Source: Pempheris klunzingeri
Lineage: Eukaryota > Chordata > Actinopteri > Acropomatiformes > Pempheridae
Assembly: GCF_042242105.1 (NCBI RefSeq)
Contig: NC_092028.1
Span: forward strand, 10,649,338-10,713,337
DNA: 64,000 bases
Direction: 5' to 3'
Each line of letters opens with the position of its first letter. Position 1 is the first letter of the stretch. Of the stretch, positions 10,501 through 21,200 are shown piece by piece. Made by a program: the position numbers and the translations under genes. Under the pieces are notes generated by a model. It was not told the origin of the DNA. It worked only from the letters and a program-made list of their open reading frames with translations, and did no database searches.

Positions 10501-13112
10501 CAAATGGCTGCCATTTGTTGGAAACGATGATCGATTACACGGTCTGTTTAATCACTCCTACTAACAGCACGCAAATAAAGTCACTTCTTACTCTAGTTAC
10601 TTACCTGTACGTTAAAATACAGTTTAAGAGTTAAAAGAGCTGGAGAAAAGCCAGTTTATAGGTTGAAATAGAATAATTTCACTCATTTTCGATCACTTTC
10701 TACAGCTAAATGAAGCTGTGCATTGGTGCCTCCAGTGACAGACCCTTTAGCATCTATAAGTCTTACAATGGTGCTGTAGTTTGGCATCACAGTGATGTCA
10801 TGTTTCCAGGCCTTTGCATTCAGTGACTACATACCTATTTGTGCCATGTTCCTTGTCAGGCTTTGGATCTCTCCCTGACCTTGATCTCCGGGCTGACGGG
10901 GGCAAAGCTCGGCCATCCCGTGCCTTTCAACCTCACGGGACAAGGAAAGCTGATCGGTCCTGTGCTGCATGAGACACAGAAAGGGGCACACTACATCCTC
11001 TTTGGACTAGGTGAAGGAATAAACCACCAATAACTGAGTTAATTTACATTATTTCTAAATAATTTTAAAGGTGGCTTTACACGACTTTGCGTCGATGTCT
11101 TTTGCACCAGGTAATGTAGAGGCCATCTCTCTGTGTGATATCTGCATCCGTGCCACTGGCAAACTGCCCATAATTCAGGCACTTAGAAGGAAGGATCCAG
11201 GATGGGAGGGACTCAAGAAAGCCAACTCCTCCTCCTTCATCCACATTTACAGGTACGCCTCAGTGACTGGCACATGGCTCTGTACAGACGCTTCTATGTT
11301 AAATACCAAACTTTTGATCAGTTGATATGACACTCTGATGCAAGACCCACTACAAGTGTGAACCACTATATTTCTGTCATTTCTGTTAAATGTGACAATG
11401 ACTAGTGGAAATGACTAGTTCACTGTCAGTTTATTAGACAGTTTAGACTCTTACAAGTCATAATTCCATCTCTGTTATATTCTTTCTAGAGGATCTGAGC
11501 GTGTGGAGTTTTTGCTCCCTCTTGTGGCTGGTTTTGGTAACAACCACAACAGCCTGGACACCGTTTCTAACCTCAACTCCACCAAAAGTGACTGGGTGCT
11601 GGTGTATGGCTCCAGCAAACTGTCAGTGCTCAGACAGAAGGACATCCATAAAGAATGGACCTTCAACTCAGCCCCCATTCACAGGTACACAAGCCCTGCA
11701 CGTCACTGTGTCACCGCCAAGCAATGCCACCATTACGATGAGACAAAAAAAACAGAATTAACCTGAGGTATCAAATTCAGCCACAGCGTTACACTTTGAA
11801 TCAGTGTCAGTCATTCATGTATCATAAATCCCAACATGAAAACCCTGTTTAAGCTTTTGAAGTGCTGAAAAAACAATGCATGTATCATTTTTTGAGTTTT
11901 CCCTGAAATATTTCTTTGCCTTTCACAGCCAACCGGCCCCAGGACACTTCAATGATGATGGAGTCCTTGATCTTTTCATTCAGCATTCAGCTAAAGGGAT
12001 CATGCAGGTAAATAAACACACACTTTTACAGACATTAATCATACAGACAGACAGACATCACATTAATACAGGGCTCAAACACAAATCACAGGTTTAACTG
12101 CTCTTTTTAGTCTGGCGATGTGACAGAAAAAAACAAAATATAGACTCTTGAGGATGTATACTTAATTATTTACCTTTGACCTCCATGTTTGCTCTAATTG
12201 TACCTGTTCCCCCGTCTCTCAGGCCCAGGTCATTGATGGGGCCAAAGGGCATCTTCTCTGGACGGCAGAGTTCGTGTGTCCTCGTCTTGTTTTGGAAACT
12301 TCGGCAATCTCCACCTCAACCGGCCAATCAGCTTTCCTCTTTTGGGCCAGCGAGCCAATCAAAGCACAGAGGAATGTTATCAAGACAACTGTGAGTCTGC
12401 CATTGAGAACAAGAAGATTATCTGGTCTGTTGAGTATGACCTGGAACTCATGTAGGAAAGGTGATTAAACTGTGCACTCTGGCTGTGTAGGTGGCACCAG
12501 GTGTTGCTGCAGGAGAGCCGCTCATTAGAAAACTTTTCCTGTTGCATCCTGCGTATCCCACAATCCTGCTGGAGCTCACCAGTACCACAGACACTGCAGT
12601 CACCTCTGCAGGTAAAGGTTAAAATCTACTCTACCTGCAGCAGCAATATCTGCTTTAAAGCATAGATTATTTATCATTCACTCTCCAAAACGTCTGAGTG
12701 CCAAGCTGTCTTGAAAAGCATGTCAGTAGCAGATGAGAAAGGATGTGATTACACAGTAGGTAATGCCGATGTTTTACTTCCCATCTCTGACAGTGAGTTA
12801 CCAGGAGCGCCAGAAAGACGCCTCCTACATCACCGTGTCCTCCCGACCCACGCCGGACTCAGAGCCCGGCGCTCGGATAGTGAAGAGCATGAGCCTCAGA
12901 GCTGCTATCGCCAAGGCACAGATTGTCAGACTAGTGGAAAGCAACAAGACTGGGGAACCTGTCAAACCTGGCGCGTTTGAAGTCAACAAGTTCTTCAGGC
13001 GCTTGTCCTTTAAAAACCAGGTGAGAAGTGTGAGATACAGTCAGTCAAATCAGATTTGATTGATTACACTCACTGGTGAATCTGTCTTAACTGTGTTGCT
13101 CTTGTTCAGTGA
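7581..13112 (+). CDS. fam234b: fam234b: single-pass membrane protein with beta-propeller-like ectodomain
   Basis: There are thirteen exons: 7581-7617, 8605-9153, 9695-9808, 9891-10055, 10314-10429, 10860-11010, 11111-11252, 11490-11684, 11929-12007, 12223-12390, 12491-12611, 12794-13020 and 13110-13112 (stop only). The total is 688 residues, against about 622 in human FAM234B. The start MAAALSRALKLPGKK and EYDPLTQADS match human FAM234B and separate it from FAM234A. A long acidic segment (QEDEEEEEDEW) precedes one membrane span at about residues 152-175 (VPLVCAMLLVLLCAFLIPC), implying a type II topology. The ectodomain has FG-GAP/quinoprotein-like blades (LWDVDGDSVEDVLLG, LPDLQGDSVPDLLIA, HFNDDGVLDLFIQ). 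Several NxS/T sites (NGTT, NLTG, NSTK) suggest glycosylation. The family has no settled biochemical function. Confidence 0.93.
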
Positions 13113-13960
13113 TGAGCCACCGCTGCCGTCATGCCTTGTGTCGCTGCAAACGGTACGACTAAGAGGACTCAAGTGGGGGTGAAAGGGACAAACGTCACGA
13201 CAGCTCTGCACTAAGGAGACGCTGAGTATTCATTCGGAGCTCTGTACATCTCATTTGGTTCACTCAGCATGAATATCATTTCTGTTACTTGAGAAAGAGA
13301 TTTGCTTTTCTGTATAAAAAGATCATTTGTAGATAGGGACTTTGTTCGTATTGTTCTGGTTTACATTGTGTTTGTACAAAGCTTATTTAAATTATTTAAC
13401 TTGCATTTGGGGAAGTCTTTGACATTTTATTGAGTGTTTATGATTGTTTGGACTTGATGGCAGAAGAGCAACTTTATATTGTAGTTTCTTACTGACAGTG
13501 AAGCACAACAATGCCGATGAAAGAGCATGTAAATATGTTTACAGTATGCATCACTCATGTAACTCTTCCAGGGCCAGTATATTCAAGTGGTGTCATCCCT
13601 CAGTCACATGCATTTTTTTCTTTTTTTTTATCATTAAGCCACTAATAGTGTTCTTCCTGTCCATCATTATGTTCAGTAGTATAGGGAGTCTGTAAATATC
13701 TGATGCTGTACAGTATTTATTGATTTGCTTTAACGTTTTGGAGTTATGTTGTCCGTTTTTTTTTAATTGATATATATAATTAATCTTTTTTTTCTGAATA
13801 TGTGGCCTCTAAAAGGTATGGCATTTAAATGTAATCTGCAACTTCACATATTGCAAGAGAATTTATGAAAACCAATCTTTCCAGCATCATGTGTCATTTA
13901 TTTCAACCTCACCCGACATCCAGTCAGTGGAGGGTTATTAGAACAGTAGAGCGGTGTGGC
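13113..13960 (+). other. fam234b 3' UTR and spacer to smdt1
   Basis: T-rich sequence follows the fam234b stop codon. I did not find a canonical AATAAA before the smdt1 promoter, so the 3' end is undefined. A short frame at 13444-13695 is low-complexity and is not supported as a gene. Confidence 0.5.
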
Positions 13961-13965
13961 GTTAC

Positions 13966-13992
13966 GGCGCCGCAGGGGGGCGCTGTTGGAGC
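13966..13992 (+). promoter_or_regulatory. CTCF-like motif / GC-rich smdt1 promoter
   Basis: GCCGCAGGGGGGCGCTGTTG resembles the CTCF core (CAGGGGGCGCTG) with one extra G. It lies about 60 bases before the smdt1 ATG within a short CpG-rich, TATA-less stretch. Whether it binds CTCF or is just part of the core promoter cannot be told from sequence. Confidence 0.35.
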
Positions 13993-14037
13993 GCCGCATC
14001 CACAATTTATCCGAAGTTATCTGCAAACACTGTCAAC

Positions 14038-14463
14038 ATGGCGTCGCTCCTCGGTCGCTCGGTCAGTCTGTCCGCCCTCAGAAACGCCCGCTCCTCCCGG
14101 CACACCCCCTCCAGTGGGGCCGGGAGGACCGTGACACCGAGCCGGACCAGCGTGAACACTTCCTCCGGCGCCATTCTGCCCAAACCCAAGAAGGTGAGTG
14201 CTGCTCTGACGGGTCGGCGCGCTGCCGTGAGACCGTCAGTGTTGCAGAAATAGAAGTCAGCCTCGGAGAAGCTGCTTCGCATGAACTAACCTGGTTGTTT
14301 CTGTGCTGGGGTGTGTGGCACCGGGGAGCAGACCCCCTTCGGCCTCGTCCGGGTCGCTCTGGTACTGGTGCCCTTCTTGTATGTGGGGACTCGGATCAGC
14401 AAGAACTTTGCTGCGCTGCTGGAGGAGCACGACATCTTCGTCGCGGAGGACGATGATGACTGA
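14038..14463 (+). CDS. smdt1: smdt1 (EMRE): essential regulator of the mitochondrial calcium uniporter
   Basis: Two coding exons, 14038-14193 and 14332-14463, give 95 residues (human 107). EMRE is a single-pass inner-membrane protein that holds MCU in an open state and couples it to MICU1. Residues 1 to about 45 are Arg/Ser-rich, as in a mitochondrial transit peptide. GAILPKPKK keeps the conserved Pro-Lys-Pro segment that contacts MCU. The span FGLVRVALVLVPFLYVG (about 54-71) is followed by the GxxxS motif (GTRIS). The tail SKNFAALLEEHDIFV and the acidic end EDDDD match human EMRE. Its neighbour ndufa6 lies tail to tail with it, as in human 22q13.2. Confidence 0.96.
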
Positions 14464-15480
14464 GGGGTCTGTAGGCTTCCTGGTAATCAGGTATCATCGT
14501 CTGGGATTATGGGCTTTCGCTGTGACTCGTGGCAAAGTACACACGCGCACGCACACACACACACTCACTCTCAGCCTGTTGAGTGTATGTGCACAAGCTG
14601 CATTAGAAACATTCAATCTCCTATTCCCATTCAGAATAAATGAAAAACTGTGTAACAGCCCTTTAATTTAAATGGCATGTAAGTGGTAATTTTTTTTTTT
14701 TTTTTTAATTGTTACTACAAACACCTTCCCAGTTTTAAACTATTAAATAAAACATTAAAAAGCAGTACAGCTTTAATTTCGCCATATTAGCATCTTAAAT
14801 GCACTGTTAGGGGAAGACAGCATAATTCATTGCAATGCCTGGTGAGCTTTATCAGATGGGGATTTTGCAGCAGCTGACAAACACATTTTAGTCAGAGATA
14901 AGAAACTGTGTCGGTTATGGCAGTGTAAGATAGCAAATGCTAAATCACCTCTCACTCTCAAACTTCTTCTTCCCTCCACAGGTCTTCTTGTTTTGTCACT
15001 ACAAGCGGGCCGAGTCTATGAGCCTCTGAGCACATAAATGCTTTCCCGTAGTTCCCTCTGCTGTGTTTTGAAGTCGCCTCTGTATGCAGGGTTTTTGCTG
15101 ATGTCGATAGCGAGGTAGAGCTGTCCCATTGTGAATGAATCATACTGTATTTGCATGCACTACTGAAGTCTCAATAAAGGAAATAACAATTGAAATTGCA
15201 GCAAAGTGCAGCGACGTGCAAGTTGGTGGTCTTTGTGCACATCAGTAACACAAAGAGTTTTCTGTCTGTCTGTCATTTCTATATACACACACACACACAC
15301 ACACATACATACAATAACCAAAAGACATTGTTGTGAACATATTCAATATGAATTTTACTTGAGTTTGTGCACCAAATGTCTCATCTACTGGCAGATTATG
15401 AAGTAACTGTTCACAACACTGTCTTTGCCTTTAAGAGAACCCCAGTGAAACCATGATTCTGAATAAAAGACACAACTGTA
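14464..15480 (+). other. smdt1 3' UTR and convergent spacer to ndufa6
   Basis: AATAAA occurs at 14635-14640, near 14748, and at about 15172-15178 (TCAATAAAGG). The splice-like sites GTAATC at about 14481 and CCTCCACAG at about 14981 would allow a spliced 3' UTR ending at the last signal. The choice cannot be made without transcript data. The stretch also holds a short (CA)n block near 14553 and a T run at 14691-14706. Confidence 0.45.
15285..15304. repeat. Short (AC)n microsatellite
   Basis: About ten AC units lie between smdt1 and ndufa6. Nothing else is recognised next to it. Confidence 0.9.
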
Positions 15481-15577
15481 GGTATGTGAGCGTTAAGTGT
15501 GTATTTACAGTAAGGGGGAACATCTGTCACACCAGACACGAGCCAAGGGGTCAGAGGGCAGCAGACAGCTCCACAGT

Positions 15578-16742
15578 TCAAGGGTCATGACTCCGATAGA
15601 ATTTGGACAGGAAATCAGTGGGACGCGGTTCCTCGGTCTCGTTGAAATAGCGCATTACGTGGGTCTTTTGCTTCCAGATGTGGATCGTTTCCTGGAGTTC
15701 CATTTTCCCCTGTGGATTACAAATGGAAAAAGGTTTCAACACACCCTGGAAGACACAGCAGTAGTGCTCTGAATAATAGCCTACATCTTCATCCATTTAA
15801 CTGTAGTCTACAGATCAGTGATGGGATGTTTTTACCTTAATGACCAACATGTCAATCACACGGGGGTCAGTGACGTGCTTGTTTTTGTCGAACATCTCCC
15901 TCACTTTGTCTCTTCCCTGGCGGGTTGTGACATCCAGCTGAAACAATGTCACTGTAGAGGTATAAAGAAAATGTTTCCACCAAATCAACTTCATCCAGGA
16001 ACTCGTTATGATCTAACTTGTTTTTACATTAAGGATAAGACTGGTGATAGTCCACATATTTCTCACTGCCATCAACATAACTGAAAAGACCAAAATCATT
16101 AACTTTCGGACAATAATGTTATTACAGGCTTTAGCTACACACAAGACACATGGAATATTTGACAGCCCGTTTGAGCCTTTCGTGTGTCAGATATAAACAT
16201 GCCTTCCACAAAGGATGATCGACGCCATAAACTAGGAAAAAAATACACTTTGCATAGAGAAATACAGCGCTGTTAATTTAACACCAGTATCAGTGTGCTT
16301 CATTCATAGCACCACAAAAGCTTTATATTCATAGCTCATGCAAACACAGGTGCTAGCTCAGTTATTATTTAGAAGCTAAATAGTAGTATTTGAAGTATTT
16401 GAAGGGAAATGTACTGTACGTGAATGTATGAGGGCTGCTATTGTGGAACAATGTTTAATATTATTAAAATGTGCTCTGTTGTGGTTTGCTTCTGTCTGCT
16501 AGTAGCTAACGTTAGACTTTATGTTGAACCTCCACACAGACACGACCTTGACGCTAGCGCTGGCTTTTAAACTCCTTTTAACCGCCAGGGCGGACAGACA
16601 TACCTGTGTTGGGGACCTCTCGGTACCAGGCTCGGTACAGCTCCCGGACCCTGCGCTTAGCTTCATCCAGGTCCCGGCTAAAAATCGGTTTGACCACTTT
16701 AGCAGCACCAGCTACTGCTCGACTTGACGCTGTGGACGCCAT
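15578..16742 (-). CDS. ndufa6: ndufa6: LYR accessory subunit of respiratory complex I
   Basis: Three exons, 16742-16604, 15951-15836 and 15709-15578, encode 128 residues, the human length. NDUFA6 (LYRM6, B14) sits on the peripheral arm of complex I, where it anchors the mitochondrial acyl carrier protein. The LYR motif is at residues 35-37 in [16 protein letters not shown]. Downstream are [26 protein letters not shown] and [16 protein letters not shown]. The C-terminus [12 protein letters not shown] matches human SKFYVGHDP. No cleavable presequence is expected in this family and none is seen. All junctions keep frame. Confidence 0.97.
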
Positions 16743-17070
16743 GACTACTGCCGTAACAGCGTTTCCGGCTTTACTTCTTCTTCTGTGGTGTCATGGTGAC
16801 AAGAGCGGTAGTGGTGCCCCCTTGTGGAAGGACTGGGTCACGACAGGCCGCCAGTCACCACCAGTCCATTCAAACATTTTAATGTAGTGGCAATGTCTTA
16901 GAGACACACATCATAGTTTTTTTTTTTCATATTTCTGAACTGTAATGCATACATTTTGAACAGATTGTTACTCTGTGTGGACAGTCTGTATAAGACAAAT
17001 GAAGGACATACAAAAGTATGTGTGCACAGCATGAAATTAGATGTATAGCACACAGGCGGTCCTGTTAAAC
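16743..17070. promoter_or_regulatory. ndufa6 promoter and spacer to the triobp 3' end
   Basis: The first 100 bases are GC-richer and hold the ndufa6 promoter and a CTCF-like motif. The rest is AT-rich and ends near the triobp polyadenylation signal at 17075-17080. No gene was seen. Confidence 0.45.
16811..16828 (-). promoter_or_regulatory. CTCF-like motif upstream of ndufa6
   Basis: On the minus strand this reads TCCACAAGGGGGCACCAC, a good match to the CTCF core CCAnnAGGGGGCRC. It lies about 70 bases upstream of the ndufa6 ATG and points towards the similar motif at about 13,970. Occupancy is not known. Confidence 0.4.
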
Positions 17071-17074
17071 TTAT

Positions 17075-18213
17075 TTTATTGATTGCAAAAATTGTGTATA
17101 ATTTACAAAGATGATACAGGCTCTACAGTACATTAAATATGAAAATATTTTCAAAAGGCAGGTAGATAAGTCAGTTTATCACAATTCATACTGTCAAATA
17201 AAAAAAATTGGCTCATCAATGCAACTCTTGTCATTTGTTGTGGTGGGGGTGGCACATAAATGCCAGTAGTCAGGGGCAGACTGGAAGCTTGAGAGTTCCT
17301 GCTTTTCAGTCATAGTTTAAAAATAAAGACATCTGTTATGTGGGACAACATTCATTCAACAGCTTTTACAAGCATCCCCAAAGAAAGTTGAGCCTGAATT
17401 TGCTTCTCTTCAATCAACTTCCAATTCAGCCTGCCAGGAATTAGAAGCATTTGCTGTCTTGTCCTGTATTAATCCCAATATAATTTTTCCAGAAGTTCAT
17501 ATTCACAAACACAATCCTACATAAGAACACTACAGGTAAAAAAAAAAATAATTAAAGCAAATTATAAGCTCCCATTTCTAAAGAAACGTGTGCCATTTTC
17601 AGAGTAAACATGACTCAAAAGATGTACAACATAGAAAACTGAGATGACAGTAGCTCTTTGTAAATGTGTTGACTCCTGCTGTCTCAGGCGGAAGGCACAG
17701 AGGCAATGAAAAGATGACCCAACAAAAAAACAGATGTACTCTTTATCTACAATACCTGATAAAAAAAAAAAAAAAACGTCACTCAACAAATATTCCAGTT
17801 TCCAGACCAAATGCGCACTCATACAGGCTTGCACTAAAAGCAAGCAAAGGCTATAATAAAAAATAAAAAGTGCAGTTTTATACATAATGTGTGGCCAGTG
17901 TAATGAAACCAGCTAATAGTTACTCTATGCTGCTCATTGACAGAATGATTGAAAACTAAGGCACTATCATGGTCCCCACACAGCTGGAACTGTACAAGTC
18001 CAACAACCATCTCCTCCGGTTCTCTGCATCCCTCTTTGATTCAGTCGCCACAGTGCTGACACGCCTGCAAGAGAAAAGACATACAGAAAGAATGAAACAA
18101 AACGACAAATATCTGCCTCTCAAGACTGAAATAGAGACAGTGACTTGTTGTTGGCTGCATTAGTGTGACTTTGCGTACCATTTCCACACCTGTTTGGTAC
18201 CAGCGGCAGGCTC
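17075..18213 (-). other. triobp 3' UTR
   Basis: A minus-strand AATAAA at 17075-17080 lies about 1.1 kb beyond the triobp stop codon. The stretch between them is AT-rich with A runs (for example 17760-17776) and no coding signature, so it is read as 3' UTR. Confidence 0.55.
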
Positions 18214-21200
18214 TCAGTGGTCCAGGCTGTTACCCAGCTTCTGTCCCTCCTGCAGAGCAGCCATGGCCAGCCTCAAGTGCTCCTTTAGACTCTGGATCTC
18301 TCGCTCGTTCCTGCCTTTCATCCCACTCAGCTCCTCATGCATCTCCTCGTATCGTTCACAGGCCAGCCGTTTCTCCTGCGCAGCAAACAGCGTTAGACAG
18401 GTTTAAGTTCCTCAGCCTGCCTCATCTACTGCTACATCATCCAGCTCCTGGGCTACCTCAGCGTGACATCACGTCCACGATGAAGAACCATGTGTACTCC
18501 CTGTATAAACATGCTACACCTGTGTTTCTTAAATTACATTATTCGTACAGCATAACATGGCATTCACCTTAGCCTAGCTAAATCTAGGGACAGTATAAGC
18601 CAGAAAACTTGGGAATTTGTTGCGCTGCATTTTCTGAACGCTTCCAGACTATAAAGCAGTTAACCAAGACCTTGTTCAAGGATGTGAGGATTAATATTGC
18701 ACACTATTCATCTAACAGAGCATGGGCACACACACATTACCGTGTTAAGAAACTGCAGTTCGTTCCTTAGACAGCTGATCTCCTTGTGTAAGTACTCGAT
18801 CTCGTTCTCTTTCACCCTGAGAAGAACCTGGGAGAAAAACAACAAAACAACACAGTGTGGTTCTCATTTGGTGCAAAAGAAAAAAGAAAGAAACAACACA
18901 CACAACACATATTTTTATTACCCCGAATCCATATAATTATCACTTCAGTGCACCAAAAAGGCAGAGTAATGTGTTCTGGCTGATTTATGACAGTGGGCGT
19001 CCTCTGTAATTTATATAGTATTTGGCTTTGGCCACTTACAGTTTATTATGTCATTCCTTTTGTGGTCTGACATCTAAAACAACCAGAAAGAGCATAAATG
19101 AACGGCCACATTTTTGCTACTTTAGATTTAGCTTTAGAATGACCGTCAGTGGCTGGTTTGACATGTTAGACTCATTTGCTTCTTATTTCTGACACTGCTG
19201 CTCCTCTAGAAGGCAGCAGTATTAGTGTCTTCTAATTAACTGTCCTTGAGCAAAACTTCATAACTAACTTACTAACTATAGTGTTTGTACTACTTTTTTA
19301 GTGTTTGTACTTTCAAGTGTATTCCTTAATAGTTGTGCAAACGCCTACTGTGACACAAACCCTGTACATCACGCTTTACACGCCTACATGATGCAACCTC
19401 TATTATTGCTCAATCTACGACTTAACTAAGACTTTCTTAACCAGCTAGCTTCCCAAGACCTCAGACTGAAGTGGGGTTGTACGAGGCACTTGTCCGTAGT
19501 TAGTGTATAACTTATGCATACTTAGATTGTGTCAGCATGCCCCCAATTTGGAGGAGCAGGCAGGAGTACTGGCATGGACGCTACACAATGAACTGCTGCG
19601 GACAGGGTCACCAGGAAAACACACTTTAGCCACTCTAACAAAAAATGTTTGCATTTTAATAATATTATATAATATTTCCATTCACTTGCCTCAGGGGCAC
19701 CAGCCTCCATTGCCAAAAACAGCTATTTTACCTCACAGAACATGGGAGTTTGTTATCATTTAACTAACCATTTAAAATGCTAAAGTCTCACAACAACTAA
19801 AGCAAAGTTAAATTACTGTTTTTGTGAGTGGACTTACCCCAAAGACAAAGAGGGAAAGGCTTAAGTTCTCTGTCAAAAGGGCTGTTTAACAGTGACATAA
19901 AGCGGTGAGAATATTCTAAACTTAGCATATATTTAAACTTTGTTTTAGGTGGTCCACAGCAGTATATCGCAGGACTCCTGCAGGCTCCTCCAAACTAGGG
20001 GCGTGCTGAGCCCAATCTACTGTAAGTAAGTGAATAAGTACCATACAACCCCACTTTTAACAACCCTAACCATCCCTTAGAAAGGACTCACTTCATTTCT
20101 CCTTTGGTTTAATTTGTCCAAGTTAAATTGATTTTTGCTGCAGTTGCAGTAAAGCAATTATAGATTATATTTGAAAAACTCAAAAGCAATGCACTCTTCC
20201 AAAAAAGATGTTTCTGTTCCTCTGGATAATCCACAGGGGTTACTGTGAGCAGCGGACACAGATTTGTTTCATGCATTTCAAAGCTGCCGACAATAGCCAG
20301 TGGGATATTCTCATTAATAGGTACTTGCAGATGAAAATATAGCTTTTAGTAATTGAAAATACCAAAACAAATCATCATCACTGTAGCTTATACAAGTATT
20401 TTTTAGCTTAGTTTTTAGCACCAATCAAAATGTGCATCAGATGAGATACACACTATGCAATCACTGAGTAATCTACATCCACTAACTACACACTTCTACA
20501 GCAGATATCTTTGGGCTAGATCAGAATTGAAGTTATCACTCAGCAATTGTTCTTAGATTAATTGGAAGCAGTCAGAGAGCATCTTGTCTGCCATTTTCTC
20601 TGTGTTGAAACAAAAATCGTATAATGCAGTGGGTGATATTTTCACTGTGCACATATGATGTGTACATTAAAAGAGCTGTTACCTCTAGTTCACAGGGCGT
20701 CCTGTCTTTGTTGTCCTCTGTGCCCTGATCTGTGATGGTAGATCGCATTCGAGAGATCTCCTCCATCAAACGCGACTTTAAATCCTGCAGGGGAATTTTT
20801 TTTGTCTTCATGATTTGTATGGTGGCCATTTGCAGACAATAGATCACAAGTCAGACTACATATAACCAGCCTACAAACTCACACTTTGCCAACCAAGAGC
20901 TGCATCTTGTCAGCAACCTTTGAGCTTGGCTGGTGCAAAGTAGCAGATACTATATGCAACCCTCCCTCCTTTATAATAAATATATATATATAAAGCAATC
21001 TTTGGATTTGAGTCACCAAAGAAGACTGCTCTGACACTTGTCCTGTTCTTATTCATACATTTACATAGAATCTGCCGATAGCTCACCTGGTTCTCTTTCC
21101 TCAGCAGCTCCATATCTCTTTCCTTGCGGCTGATCTCCCTCTCTCTCTCAGCGTTGTTCTGCTCAGCTCGGTTTAGCTCCAGACACTTCTGAGAGTAGCG

